From NCBI GenBank assembly GCA_040217155.1, contig JAVJNS010000014.1, positions 1 through 64,000 of the forward strand: a stretch of DNA of 64,000 bases, read 5' to 3'. Source of the stretch: Pelagibius sp040217155 (GTDB lineage Bacteria; Pseudomonadota; Alphaproteobacteria; Kiloniellales; Kiloniellaceae). The translations under genes and the position numbers were made by a program. The notes beneath the pieces are model-generated. The model searched no databases, had not been told where the DNA came from, and saw only the letters and a list, made by a program, of their open reading frames with translations. Shown here piece after piece: positions 8,029 to 15,767 of the stretch (positions within the stretch are counted from its first letter, which is position 1; every line of letters starts with the position of its first letter).

Positions 8029-8376
8029 ATGTTTATCAAAACGGTTCTTGCCGTGGGGCTGGCCGGCGCGGCCGGCACCCTGGCCAACGCCGCCGCCGCC
8101 GCGATCTTCGTCAATCCGACCCTGTGGAAGCTGGCGGCGGTCCCGAACCGCTATCTCATCGCTATCGCCCTGGCCGCTGCCGTGCCACTGGTCTACCGCC
8201 TGCGCCCGGGTGCCTGGGGCGCGGCGCTGGCGCTGATTGCGCTGACCCTGGCGCCCTCGCTGCTGGCCAAGCTGGCGCTGGGCGCGCTGACCGCCTGGCC
8301 GGTGGTGCTGGCGTTGAACTTCGTCTACGCCCTGATGGCGCTGGTGGTCTACCGTCTGGTGGCGGGCCGCAGGTGA
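8029..8376 (+). CDS. Small hypothetical membrane protein
   Basis: 115 aa, very hydrophobic and rich in Ala/Leu. About four membrane helices are visible (residues about 3-27, 40-56, 62-80 and 86-110), with short basic loops such as YRLRPG and the C-terminal GRR. No recognised catalytic motif. It starts 56 bp after sdhB on the same strand, so it could be read through from the sdh operon, but no functional link to complex II can be shown. Confidence 0.6.
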   Translation: MFIKTVLAVGLAGAAGTLANAAAAAIFVNPTLWKLAAVPNRYLIAIALAAAVPLVYRLRPGAWGAALALIALTLAPSLLAKLALGALTAWPVVLALNFVYALMALVVYRLVAGRR

Positions 8377-8437
8377 TCGACTGGCCCGACCACTGCGCGC
8401 AAGACTGGCTCTATTGAAACGTCATGCAGAGGGTGTA

Positions 8438-8733
8438 GAGCGCTTTGCGCCCAATTTGACTCAATTCTGTTTTCGAGCGGTGCGGCGATCCGTCAGGAGG
8501 CAGGCGCCCCGTGAAGTTCCCCGGGCGATGCGGCGCATCGGGCAAGCCTGCCGACGCCGCGGGCGCCCGCCGCTCGGAAACTCGCCAGGGCGGCCTTTGG
8601 GGGCCGGGCGGCTTTGCGCCAGTACCGGCGGGCTTTGGCTTGGCCATAGCGCCGCTATGCCCGGCGCCAAATCCTCTTGGTCCTGACACAAATCCGCTCC
8701 GGCAGAATGGTTCAAACTGGGCGCAAAGTGCTC
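8438..8733. mobile_element. MITE-like element with about 30-bp terminal inverted repeats
   Basis: A 296-bp non-coding element fills most of the gap before the PaiB-like gene. Its left end starts GAGCGCTTTGCGCCC, and the reverse complement of its right end starts GAGCACTTTGCGCCC. The first 22 bases match at 20 positions, and weaker similarity extends to about 31-45 bp. Both ends are flanked by TA (8436-8437, 8734-8735), as expected for a Tc1/mariner/IS630-type target duplication. A smaller internal hairpin (GGCCATAGCGCCGCTATG region, about 8640-8660) is present. It contains no credible ORF, so any movement would need a transposase in trans. Confidence 0.6.
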
Positions 8734-8773
8734 TAGGGTCGCGCTGCCGCTACGTCGATTGAGGTGACTTGCC

Positions 8774-9421
8774 GTGTACATCCCCGAGGCTTTCCGACTG
8801 AACGACCGCCAGCGCGTCGCCGAGGTGATGCGTGACTTCGACTTCGCCCTGCTGGTGACCGCGCCGAACGGCGCCGCTCAGGCCAGCCATCTGCCGTTCA
8901 TCTACGATCCCGACAGGGGCGCGCAGGGCACCCTGCTGGCACACATGGCACGCGGCAATCCGCAGTGGCGCGACTTTGCGGCACTGTCGAAAGCGGGGCG
9001 GGAGGCGCTGGTGATCTTTCAGGGCCCGCACAGCTATATTTCACCAGCTTGGTACGGCGCGGGGCCGCCGACGGTTCCGACCTGGAACTACGTTGCCGTG
9101 CACGCCTATGGCCTGCCCCGGGTGATCGATGGGGCGGGCGAGGTGCGTGCCCTGATCGAGCGCCTGGTGACGATCCAGGAAGCCGACGCCACTCCGCCCT
9201 GGTCGACCGCCGGCCTCGGCGACCAGTTCATGGAGGGCATGCAGCGCGGCGTCGTCGCCTTCGAGATCCCGGTGGCGCGGCTGGAGGCCAAGGCCAAGCT
9301 CAGCCAGAACAAGACACCCGCGCAGCTGGCGGCGGCCACCGCGGTATTGGAAGGCGCCGAAGCGCCGCTTGCCCGGCAAACCGCGGCCTGGATGCGCAGG
9401 GCGCTGGAGGAAGTCTCCTAG
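8774..9421 (+). CDS. FMN-binding PaiB-like protein
   Basis: 215 aa from a GTG start. MYIPEAFRLNDRQRVAEVMRDFDFALLVT at the N-terminus, SHLPFIYD, LLAHMARGNPQWRDF and VIFQGPHSYISPAWY are the conserved segments of the PaiB/FMN-binding split-barrel family, named after Bacillus PaiB (a negative regulator of sporulation and degradative enzymes). The role in proteobacteria is unknown; flavin binding and possibly reductase activity are more likely than DNA binding. Its TAG stop overlaps the GTG start of the next gene by one base, so the two are translationally coupled. Confidence 0.85.
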   Translation: MYIPEAFRLNDRQRVAEVMRDFDFALLVTAPNGAAQASHLPFIYDPDRGAQGTLLAHMARGNPQWRDFAALSKAGREALVIFQGPHSYISPAWYGAGPPTVPTWNYVAVHAYGLPRVIDGAGEVRALIERLVTIQEADATPPWSTAGLGDQFMEGMQRGVVAFEIPVARLEAKAKLSQNKTPAQLAAATAVLEGAEAPLARQTAAWMRRALEEVS

Positions 9422-10509
9422 TGCGGGGCGAAGCTCCGGATGAAGCCAACGCCAGGGCAAAGCGCCGGCTTTCGGGCGCCTCGCGCTTCTGGCTCGGCTT
9501 CACCGCTCTGCTGGCGGTGCTGGCGGTGGTGACGGTGATCTTTCCCGCTGCGCTGCCGCCGGCCCCGCGGACAGAAGTCGGCACCTTCGACTTGCAGGGC
9601 CATCGCGGTGCCCGTGGGCTGATGTCTGAGAACAGCTTGCCGGCTTTCGAGCAGGCTTTGGCGCTGGGTGTCACGACTCTTGAACTCGACACCGTATTGA
9701 CCGCCGACGGCGTGTTGATGGTGCATCACGACCGCCGTCTGGTGCCGGATCGAACCCGCGATGCCTCGGGGGCCTGGATCGCCGGTGTTGATCCTCCGGC
9801 CTTTCTCGCGCTGACGTCTGACGACCTCAAGGCCTACGATATCGGGCGGGCCAGGCCGGGCAGCCGTACCGCCAAGAACTTTCCGGACCAGACCGGTTTC
9901 GATGGCGTGGCAATTCCAACATTGGCCGCCGTACTGGCGCGCACCGAAACGCTTTCCGGTGGCAATGTCCGCTACAACATCGAAACGAAAATTTCGCCGC
10001 TCTCGCCGGAAGACTCCGCCGATCCCTCAGTCTTTGCCGAAGCGCTGATCGCGGCAATCCGCAAGGCCGGCGTGGAATCCCGCGCCGCGGTGCAGTCGTT
10101 CGATTGGCGCACGTTGCAACTCGTGCAACAGGCGGCACCGGAGATCGTGACGGCCTACCTGACGGCCGAGCAGTCCTGGCTCGACAATCTCGGGCGCGGC
10201 GCAGCCGCGCCGTCGCCCTGGATCGGCGACCTTGAGATCGATTGGGCGGAAATGAGCTTGCCACAGGCGATTCACCGCGCCGGCGGAGCCATATGGTCGC
10301 CCTACTACCGCGACTTGAGAGAAGCCGACCTGCGCGAAGCGCAAGCGCTCGGCCTGCATGTGGTGCCCTGGACGGTGAACGACCCCGCCGACATGGCCTC
10401 GCTCATCGACCTCGGCGTCGATGGCCTCATCACCGATTATCCCGACCGCGCACGCCGGGTGATGGCGGAAGAGGGCTTGCCGCTGCCGCCTTCATTTCCT
10501 GGCAAGTGA
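9421..10509 (+). CDS. Membrane-anchored glycerophosphodiester phosphodiesterase
   Basis: 362 aa from GTG 9421, which overlaps the previous stop (TAGTG). One hydrophobic helix at about 23-45 suggests an inner-membrane anchor with the domain outside. The GDPD catalytic motifs are present: LQGHRGARGLMSENSLPAF (His61, Arg62), TTLELDTVLTADGVLMVHHD (Glu88, Asp90, His103). The C-terminal VVPWTVND ... GVDGLITDYPD completes the TIM barrel. It hydrolyses glycerophosphodiesters to glycerol 3-phosphate plus an alcohol. An open frame reaching further upstream is only the read-through of the PaiB gene in another frame. Confidence 0.86.
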   Translation: MRGEAPDEANARAKRRLSGASRFWLGFTALLAVLAVVTVIFPAALPPAPRTEVGTFDLQGHRGARGLMSENSLPAFEQALALGVTTLELDTVLTADGVLMVHHDRRLVPDRTRDASGAWIAGVDPPAFLALTSDDLKAYDIGRARPGSRTAKNFPDQTGFDGVAIPTLAAVLARTETLSGGNVRYNIETKISPLSPEDSADPSVFAEALIAAIRKAGVESRAAVQSFDWRTLQLVQQAAPEIVTAYLTAEQSWLDNLGRGAAAPSPWIGDLEIDWAEMSLPQAIHRAGGAIWSPYYRDLREADLREAQALGLHVVPWTVNDPADMASLIDLGVDGLITDYPDRARRVMAEEGLPLPPSFPGK

Positions 10510-10559
10510 TTCGCCGTTAGACTCCGTGGCACGTTGTTGCAAAAGAGTGGGATTCTCCG

Positions 10560-11849
10560 ATGCGTGTTCTCTTGACCGGCGCCAATGGTTTCATTGGCGC
10601 CTACCTGACCGCGGCGTTGTTCCAGGCCGGGCATCAAGTGGTGGCCGCGGTACGTAGTCCCGCCGCCCTGGCGGCGCGCTTTCCGGATGTCGAGACGGTC
10701 GCCGCCGACATGAACCGGGACACCGCGCCTGAAGCCTGGCTGCCGCGCCTCGATGGGGTCGATGCGGTGGTGAACTGCGCCGGAGTGCTGCAGGGCGGGC
10801 GCGGCCAGGACATGGAGGCCATCCATCACTTGGCGCCGGCGGCGCTCTTCGATGTCTGTCGCGCGGCAGGCGTGAAACGCGTCGTCCAGATTTCCGCCAT
10901 CAGCGCCGATGCCAAGGCGGGCACCGAATACGCCCTCTCCAAGAAGCGCGGCGACGACCACCTGATGGCACTCGATCTCGACTGGGTGATCCTGCGCCCC
11001 TCGTTGATCTACGGGGAGGGCGCCTACGGCGGAACCGCCATGCTGCGCGCCCTGGCGGTCTTTCCTGTCGTGACGCCGCTGATCGGGCAGGGACAGCAGG
11101 CCTTCCGCCCCCTGCACGTGGAAGACCTCGCTAGGACGGTGCTGGAAAGCCTCGCACGCCCGGATCTGGCGCGACAAGTCCTGGAGCCGGTCGGCCCCAA
11201 GATCGAAACCGTAAAATCCATTGTCGCGCTCTATCGCGCTTGGCTCGGCCGCCCACCGGCCCGAATCCTCTCCTTGCCGCTCGGCTTCGTGCGCTTGCTG
11301 TGCCGCTTCGGCGATTTCCTGGGGCGCGGGACGATCTCCTCCACCGCCCTGGCGCAGATGGAATACGGCAACGCGGGCCGCGAGACCGGCTTCATTGAGA
11401 CCATCGGCTTTTCACCGGCGACCCTGGCCGAGCGCCTGCAACGCCGCCCGGCGCAGACCCAGGATCTCTGGCACGCGCGGCTCTACCTGCTGCGGCCGCT
11501 GGTGCGCGGGGTGCTGGTGCTGCTGTGGCTGGCCTCGGGGCTGCTTGGCCTGATGACCATGCAATGGTTCGCCCTGCCGTTGTTGACCGCCCTGGGCTTT
11601 CCGCCGACGCTGGCCAGCGCCGTGGCGTTGGGCGCCTCGCTTTTGGATCTGGTCATCGCTGGGCTTTTGGCGATAAACTGGTGGCCGCGCCAGACCGGCC
11701 TGCTCCAGCTTGGGGTGATCGCCAGCTATACCGCTGCCCTCACCGTCGTCGGCCCGGCTCTCTGGGTCGATCCCTTAGGTCCGCTGCTGAAGAACCTGCC
11801 GATCCTCGTGCTCGTACTGGTGCAGATGATCCTGGCGGAAGAGCGCTGA
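10560..11849 (+). CDS. NAD(P)-binding SDR protein fused to a DoxX-like membrane domain
   Basis: 429 aa in two parts. Residues 1-290 are an atypical SDR/NmrA-like fold with TGANGFIGAYL near the N-terminus, and YALSKKRGDD and DWVILRPSLIYGEGAYGG as substrate-side motifs. Residues about 310-425 form four hydrophobic helices of the DoxX-like type (ALPLLTALGFPPTLASAVALGASLLD). Similar fusions are known in proteobacteria, but the reaction is not established. Its TGA stop overlaps the ATG of the next gene (TGATG), so the SDR-DoxX and DUF2269 proteins are made together. Confidence 0.8.
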   Translation: MRVLLTGANGFIGAYLTAALFQAGHQVVAAVRSPAALAARFPDVETVAADMNRDTAPEAWLPRLDGVDAVVNCAGVLQGGRGQDMEAIHHLAPAALFDVCRAAGVKRVVQISAISADAKAGTEYALSKKRGDDHLMALDLDWVILRPSLIYGEGAYGGTAMLRALAVFPVVTPLIGQGQQAFRPLHVEDLARTVLESLARPDLARQVLEPVGPKIETVKSIVALYRAWLGRPPARILSLPLGFVRLLCRFGDFLGRGTISSTALAQMEYGNAGRETGFIETIGFSPATLAERLQRRPAQTQDLWHARLYLLRPLVRGVLVLLWLASGLLGLMTMQWFALPLLTALGFPPTLASAVALGASLLDLVIAGLLAINWWPRQTGLLQLGVIASYTAALTVVGPALWVDPLGPLLKNLPILVLVLVQMILAEER

Positions 11850-12322
11850 TGGACGCCTATCTGCTGGCGCGGGGGCTGCACATCTTCAGCGCCTTCCTGT
11901 TGTTCGGCACCGGCCTGGGCACGGCCTTTCACATGTACATGGCTTGCCGCAGCGGCGCGGTGGCAGGCATCGCCCGCGTGTCGCGACAGGTGGTGCTGGC
12001 CGATTGGCTCTTCACCGCGCCGGCGGGCGTGCTGCAGCCGCTGACCGGTCTCTGGCTGATCCATCTGGCGGGCTACGGCTTTGCCGAGCCTTGGCTGCTG
12101 CTCAGCCTGCTGCTTTACGGCCTGGCGGGCGTCGCCTGGCTGGTGGTGGTGAAGCTGCAGCTCGACATGCTACGTCTCAGCGCCGCAGCCCTGCGCGGCG
12201 ACACGGGCCTGCCCGAAGCCTTCGGGCGCGCCTTTCGCCTCTGGGTTCGTCTCGGTTGGGTCGGCTTCGGCGGCCTGATCGGCGTCTATGTGCTGATGGT
12301 CGCCAAGCCGACGCTCTGGTGA
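11849..12322 (+). CDS. DUF2269 family integral membrane protein
   Basis: 157 aa from ATG 11849, overlapping the upstream stop by one base. Four membrane helices are visible, with His residues in RGLHIFSAFLLFGTG (8-22) and FHMYMACRSG, and ADWLFTAPAGVLQPLTGLWL. These are characteristic of DUF2269, a family of unknown function. Conserved membrane His residues could bind haem or metal, but this is a guess. Coupling to the SDR-DoxX gene suggests a joint role at the membrane. Confidence 0.75.
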   Translation: MDAYLLARGLHIFSAFLLFGTGLGTAFHMYMACRSGAVAGIARVSRQVVLADWLFTAPAGVLQPLTGLWLIHLAGYGFAEPWLLLSLLLYGLAGVAWLVVVKLQLDMLRLSAAALRGDTGLPEAFGRAFRLWVRLGWVGFGGLIGVYVLMVAKPTLW

Positions 12323-12332
12323 GTGCCGTGTG

Positions 12333-12385
12333 TCTCACCCCATCCTTCGAGACGACCCTTTGGGTCTTCTCAGGATGAGGTGAGA
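12333..12385. repeat. Palindromic intergenic repeat, copy 1
   Basis: An imperfect palindrome with arms TCTCACCCCATCCTTCGAGA and a matching TCTCAGGATGAGGTGAGA. The core CCTTCGAGACG ... CTCAGGATGAGG is a dispersed palindromic repeat seen in many alphaproteobacterial genomes. It lies just after the DUF2269 stop, before a convergent gene, where it could also act as a bidirectional transcription stop. Confidence 0.6.
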
Positions 12386-12395
12386 CTTTAAGATT

Positions 12396-12445
12396 GGCCT
12401 CATGCTGAGGAGCGAGCCTTAGCGAGCGTCTCGAAGCACGAGGCC
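12396..12445. repeat. Palindromic intergenic repeat, copy 2
   Basis: A second, related palindrome 10 bp further on: GGCCTCATGCTGAGGAGCG paired with CGTCTCGAAGCACGAGGCC, with AGCCTTAGCG in the centre. It has the same CTGAGGA and TCTCGAAG core words as copy 1, in the opposite orientation. The pair fills the gap between the convergent DUF2269 and DUF6494 genes. Confidence 0.6.
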
Positions 12446-12452
12446 GGGAGCG

Positions 12453-12659
12453 CTAACCGAGCTTGATTTCGCCGTCGATGTCGTGGCTGAGGTCGAGACC
12501 GTCGATGGTCAGGACGACCTTGGCCTTCAGGGTTTCCGATCCGGTCAGCTTGCCGCTGTCGATGGCGCCGCGTACGGCGGTCTCGATCTCGCGCTGCGAG
12601 GTCACGCCGACTTTCTTCAGGAACTTGCGCAGTTCCATGTTGAAGCTTTCTTCGTCCAT
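12453..12659 (-). CDS. DUF6494 family small protein
   Basis: 68 aa. MDEESFNMELRKFLKKVGV followed by TSQREIETAVRGAIDSGKL matches a short alphaproteobacterial family (DUF6494), usually annotated as hypothetical. It appears soluble, with a helical N-terminal half and a beta-rich C-terminal half (KVVLTIDGLDLSHDIDGEIKLG). No catalytic motif. It is monocistronic and convergent with the DUF2269 gene. Confidence 0.7.
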   Translation of the reverse strand: MDEESFNMELRKFLKKVGVTSQREIETAVRGAIDSGKLTGSETLKAKVVLTIDGLDLSHDIDGEIKLG

Positions 12660-12843
12660 CCGTCCCGTCTCCTCTTGAGGCCTGATTGGCTTCTAGATAG
12701 CTGGCCGCCCGCCTCGCGCCAAGGGGAAATGAATAGGCCTTCCACTGCGGGACATGGCTTGCCAAGCGGGCGCGACTGCGGAAAGCTAGTCGATAAAGCC
12801 ACGGCCCGGATGAGGCCACCTAGGGCAGGAGGGAGGACGCGCC

Positions 12844-13641
12844 ATGAAACTGAACCCCGAACAGCTCGAAACCTTCGACCGCGATGGCTATATCTATCTG
12901 CCGGAGGTCTTCTCCACGGCAGAGACGGCGGTGCTGCGTGACGAGGCGACCCGTGTCTACGGCCTCGAACGCGAGGAAGTCTGGCGCGAAAGTTCTGGCG
13001 CGCCGCGCACCGCTTTTGCCGCGCAAACCTACAGCGAGCCCTTTCGCCGCCTCGGCCTGCACCCCCGCCTGATCGAGCCGGTGATGCAACTGCTCGACGG
13101 TCCGGTCTACCTGCATCAGTACAAGGTGAACGCCAAGGCCGCCTTCGATGGCGAGGTCTGGCAGTGGCACCAGGACTACGGCACCTGGGCGCGCGACGAC
13201 GAGATGCCGGAGCCGCGCGCCATGAACATAGCGCTCTTCCTCGACGAGGTGACCGAGGTGAACGGTCCGCTGATGTTTATTCCGCGCAGCCACAAGGACG
13301 GCACGCTGGAGGCCGGCCACGATCTGCAGACCACTTCCTATCCGCTGTGGACGTTGGACCGCGAGACCGTGACCCGCCTCGCCAACGAAGGCGGCATCGT
13401 GGCGCCGACCGGCCCGGCGGGCTCGCTGCTGCTGTTCCACTGCAACCTGGTACACGCCAGCCCGCCCAACATTTCACCCTGGGGCCGCACCATCGTCTAT
13501 CTGAGTCTCTGCCACGTCGACAACCACATCCGCCGCTTCCAGCGGCCGGAATGGATGGCGCACCGCGATTTTGCGCCGATTGAGCCCTTGGCCGACGACT
13601 GCCTCAGCGACCTGGCCGCGGCCGGACGCGCGGCGGAATAG
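12844..13641 (+). CDS. Phytanoyl-CoA dioxygenase (EctD-like) family Fe(II)/2-oxoglutarate oxygenase
   Basis: 265 aa. The iron triad is visible: WHQDYGTW gives His109 and Asp111, and NLVHASPPN gives His204. Arg215 in WGRTIVYLS is placed to bind 2-oxoglutarate. YLHQYKVNAKAAFDGEVWQWHQD and NGPLMFIPRSHKDG closely resemble the ectoine hydroxylase/phytanoyl-CoA dioxygenase superfamily. The substrate is unknown: no ectoine synthesis genes are in the window, and the partner gene 9 bp downstream is a SAF-domain oxidoreductase. Hydroxylation of a small metabolite is the likely chemistry. Confidence 0.8.
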   Translation: MKLNPEQLETFDRDGYIYLPEVFSTAETAVLRDEATRVYGLEREEVWRESSGAPRTAFAAQTYSEPFRRLGLHPRLIEPVMQLLDGPVYLHQYKVNAKAAFDGEVWQWHQDYGTWARDDEMPEPRAMNIALFLDEVTEVNGPLMFIPRSHKDGTLEAGHDLQTTSYPLWTLDRETVTRLANEGGIVAPTGPAGSLLLFHCNLVHASPPNISPWGRTIVYLSLCHVDNHIRRFQRPEWMAHRDFAPIEPLADDCLSDLAAAGRAAE

Positions 13642-13650
13642 GACAATGGA

Positions 13651-15012
13651 ATGAACCTTCATCACCTGCTGCAGGCCCGCGCCGCCGAGCGCCGGCCGGT
13701 CCGCATCGCCCTCATCGGTGCCGGCAAGTTCGGATCCATGTTCCTCGCCCAGGCGCGGCTGACACCCGGCTTCCACGTTGCACTGATCGCCGATCTCGAT
13801 GTCGAAAAGGCACGAGCATCGCTGGCCGCCACGGGGTGGCCAGAGGAACTCTATGGCGCCTCCGGCCTCGACGACGCCTTAAAGCGCGGCAGCACCTGGA
13901 TCACCGAGGATACCGACGCCATCTTCGCCGCGGCGCAAATCGAGGTGGTGATCGATGCCACCGGCCATCCGCCGTCGGGCATCCGCCACGCGCGCCTGGC
14001 GCGCCAGAACGGCAAGCACATGGTGATGGTCAATGTCGAGGCCGACGCCCTGGCCGGGCCGCTGCTGGCGGCGGAGGCAGCCGAGGCGGGTCTGGTCTAT
14101 AGCCTCGCCTACGGCGACCAGCCGGCGCTCATCGCCGAGATGGTGGACTGGGCCAGAACCTGCGGCTTTCCCGTGGTGGCCGCGGGCAAGGGCACCAAGT
14201 ACCTGCCGAGTTATCACGAACTGACACCGGACGATGTCTGGGAGCACTATGGCATCACCGCCGAGGAAGCGGCCAAGGGCGGCATGAACGCGCAGATGTT
14301 CAACTCGTTCATGGACGGCACCAAGTCGGCCATCGAGATGGCCGCGGTCGCCAATGCCTGCGGTCTGCAACCCGCTGCCGGCGGCCTCGACTTTCCGCCC
14401 GTTGGCTGTGACGACCTCGCCGAGGTTCTAAGACCCCGCAGCGAGGGCGGCGTTCTCGCGCGCAAGGGTCAGGTCGAGGTGATCTCATGCCTGGAACGCG
14501 ATGGCAGGGCGATCGAGCGCGACCTGCGTTGGGGCGTCTACGTGGTCTTCGAGGCGCCGACAAGCTACGCCAAGCGCTGTTTCAGAGAATACGGCCTCGC
14601 CACCGACTCGAGCGGGCGCTACACCGCCATGTACAAGCCCTATCATCTGATTGGTCTGGAACTCGGCATCTCCGTTGCCCATGCCGCCCTGCACGGCCAG
14701 GCAACCGGCGCCGCGCGCGATTGGCGTGGCGATGTGGTGGCCACGGCTAAGCGCAACCTGAAAGCCGGTGAGATCCTGGATGGCGAAGGCGGCTTCACCG
14801 TCTGGGGACGGCTCAGCCCGGCCGCCAGTTCGCTAGCCGCCGGCAGCTTGCCGCTGGGCCTTGCCCAAGGGGTGACGCTGGCGCGCCCGGTGAAGAAGGG
14901 CCAGGGCCTGAGGTGGGACGACGTGATCCTCGACGCCGGGGACGCAACGCTGCAATGCCGCCGTGAAATGGAGCAGCGCTTTGCCGCTGCAGTAGAGGCC
15001 GCCGCCGAGTAG
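13651..15012 (+). CDS. NAD(P)-dependent oxidoreductase with C-terminal SAF domain (homoserine-dehydrogenase-like)
   Basis: 453 aa. The Rossmann motif RIALIGAGKFGSMFLAQA is at about 22-39, and a Gfo/Idh or homoserine dehydrogenase-like segment follows (VVIDATGHPPSGIRHARLA). After the catalytic domain comes a SAF-like region near the C-terminus (NLKAGEILDGEGGFTVWG ... LARPVKKGQGLRWDDVIL). This matches the family annotated as predicted homoserine dehydrogenase (COG4091), not genuine ThrA. SAF domains often bind sugar acids or sialate-like ligands. It lies 9 bp after the dioxygenase gene and ends before a strong terminator, so the two form an operon. Confidence 0.75.
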   Translation: MNLHHLLQARAAERRPVRIALIGAGKFGSMFLAQARLTPGFHVALIADLDVEKARASLAATGWPEELYGASGLDDALKRGSTWITEDTDAIFAAAQIEVVIDATGHPPSGIRHARLARQNGKHMVMVNVEADALAGPLLAAEAAEAGLVYSLAYGDQPALIAEMVDWARTCGFPVVAAGKGTKYLPSYHELTPDDVWEHYGITAEEAAKGGMNAQMFNSFMDGTKSAIEMAAVANACGLQPAAGGLDFPPVGCDDLAEVLRPRSEGGVLARKGQVEVISCLERDGRAIERDLRWGVYVVFEAPTSYAKRCFREYGLATDSSGRYTAMYKPYHLIGLELGISVAHAALHGQATGAARDWRGDVVATAKRNLKAGEILDGEGGFTVWGRLSPAASSLAAGSLPLGLAQGVTLARPVKKGQGLRWDDVILDAGDATLQCRREMEQRFAAAVEAAAE

Positions 15013-15039
15013 TCCCGGGTTAATTCGCAATTGTGAGCA

Positions 15040-15072
15040 ATCACGCGGCAATCAAAGCCGCGTGATCTTTTA
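15040..15072 (+). terminator. Rho-independent terminator after the SAF-oxidoreductase gene
   Basis: A perfect 10-bp stem ATCACGCGGC / GCCGCGTGAT with a 7-nt loop, followed by CTTTTATT. It starts 28 bp after the stop of the oxidoreductase gene. The rest of the gap, up to 15397, shows no further gene or clear element apart from a weak stem near 15212-15244. Confidence 0.85.
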
Positions 15073-15397
15073 TTGCTGCGCGATAATTGTGGCCCCACAT
15101 CTCCTTTAGGGCTTGGATCGCTTTCGTTGGTTCCCCAAGAGCTTACGAAGCTTTCGCGGCCAAGCCCGGGCCCTATTCCGAGCCGCCGGGCAAGCATTCC
15201 CCTTCAAGCGCGGGCAGACGTCGCGAAGGCAAGCGTCTGCGCCCAGAATATCTTCCTGGCATTGTGTGAAAACCCACCGCGCTGCGGCAACGACTAAGAG
15301 ACGATGGGACATGGACGGGAACGAATCGATCTGTCACGCCGTTGTCTCCTTTGGACGGTTCGGAAATCGCCCGTCCGAGCGAGAGGAGGTTAGAGCC

Positions 15398-15757
15398 ATG
15401 CGTAACTTGATGACAGCAGCAGCTCGAAAGATGTACCGGGGAGCAGTCGCTTTTGCCGCGGTCTCGGGGTCCGTGCTGGCCGTTGCCATGGCGACGACCT
15501 TCACGCTCCCGGCAGCGGCGCAAAGCCCGCAGTGCGCCGCACGCGAGGCGATCATCGATCGTCTGGCGACCAAGTACGAGGAACATCCGGTCAGTCTCGG
15601 CATCACCGCCACAGGCAGTTTGCTGGAGGTGCTGGCCAGTCCGTCCGGCAGCTGGACCATTATCGTTTCCGTGCCTGGCGGACCGACCTGCCTGGTTTCT
15701 TCCGGCGAGGGCTGGCGCGGCGCCCCGGTGCAACTGGCCGAAGAACCGGCGGTGTAA
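15398..15757 (+). CDS. Small secreted hypothetical protein
   Basis: 119 aa from ATG 15398, chosen because GAGAGGAGG sits about 8-17 bases upstream and the protein then begins with a signal peptide. A hydrophobic stretch (GAVAFAAVSGSVLAVAMA) is followed by LPAAAQS, a plausible signal peptidase cleavage site. The mature part is about 80 aa with two Cys (in SPQCAARE and GPTCLVSSGEG) that could form a disulfide. I do not recognise the family. It is convergent with the GST gene, with a gap of only 10 bp. Confidence 0.65.
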   Translation: MRNLMTAAARKMYRGAVAFAAVSGSVLAVAMATTFTLPAAAQSPQCAAREAIIDRLATKYEEHPVSLGITATGSLLEVLASPSGSWTIIVSVPGGPTCLVSSGEGWRGAPVQLAEEPAV

Positions 15758-15767
15758 GGCGCCGTCT

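Noticed and set aside
15021..15046. Resemblance to the lac operator (AATTGTGAGC)
   Set aside because: Only half of the operator is present and it overlaps a clear terminator stem; no LacI-type regulator is in the window.
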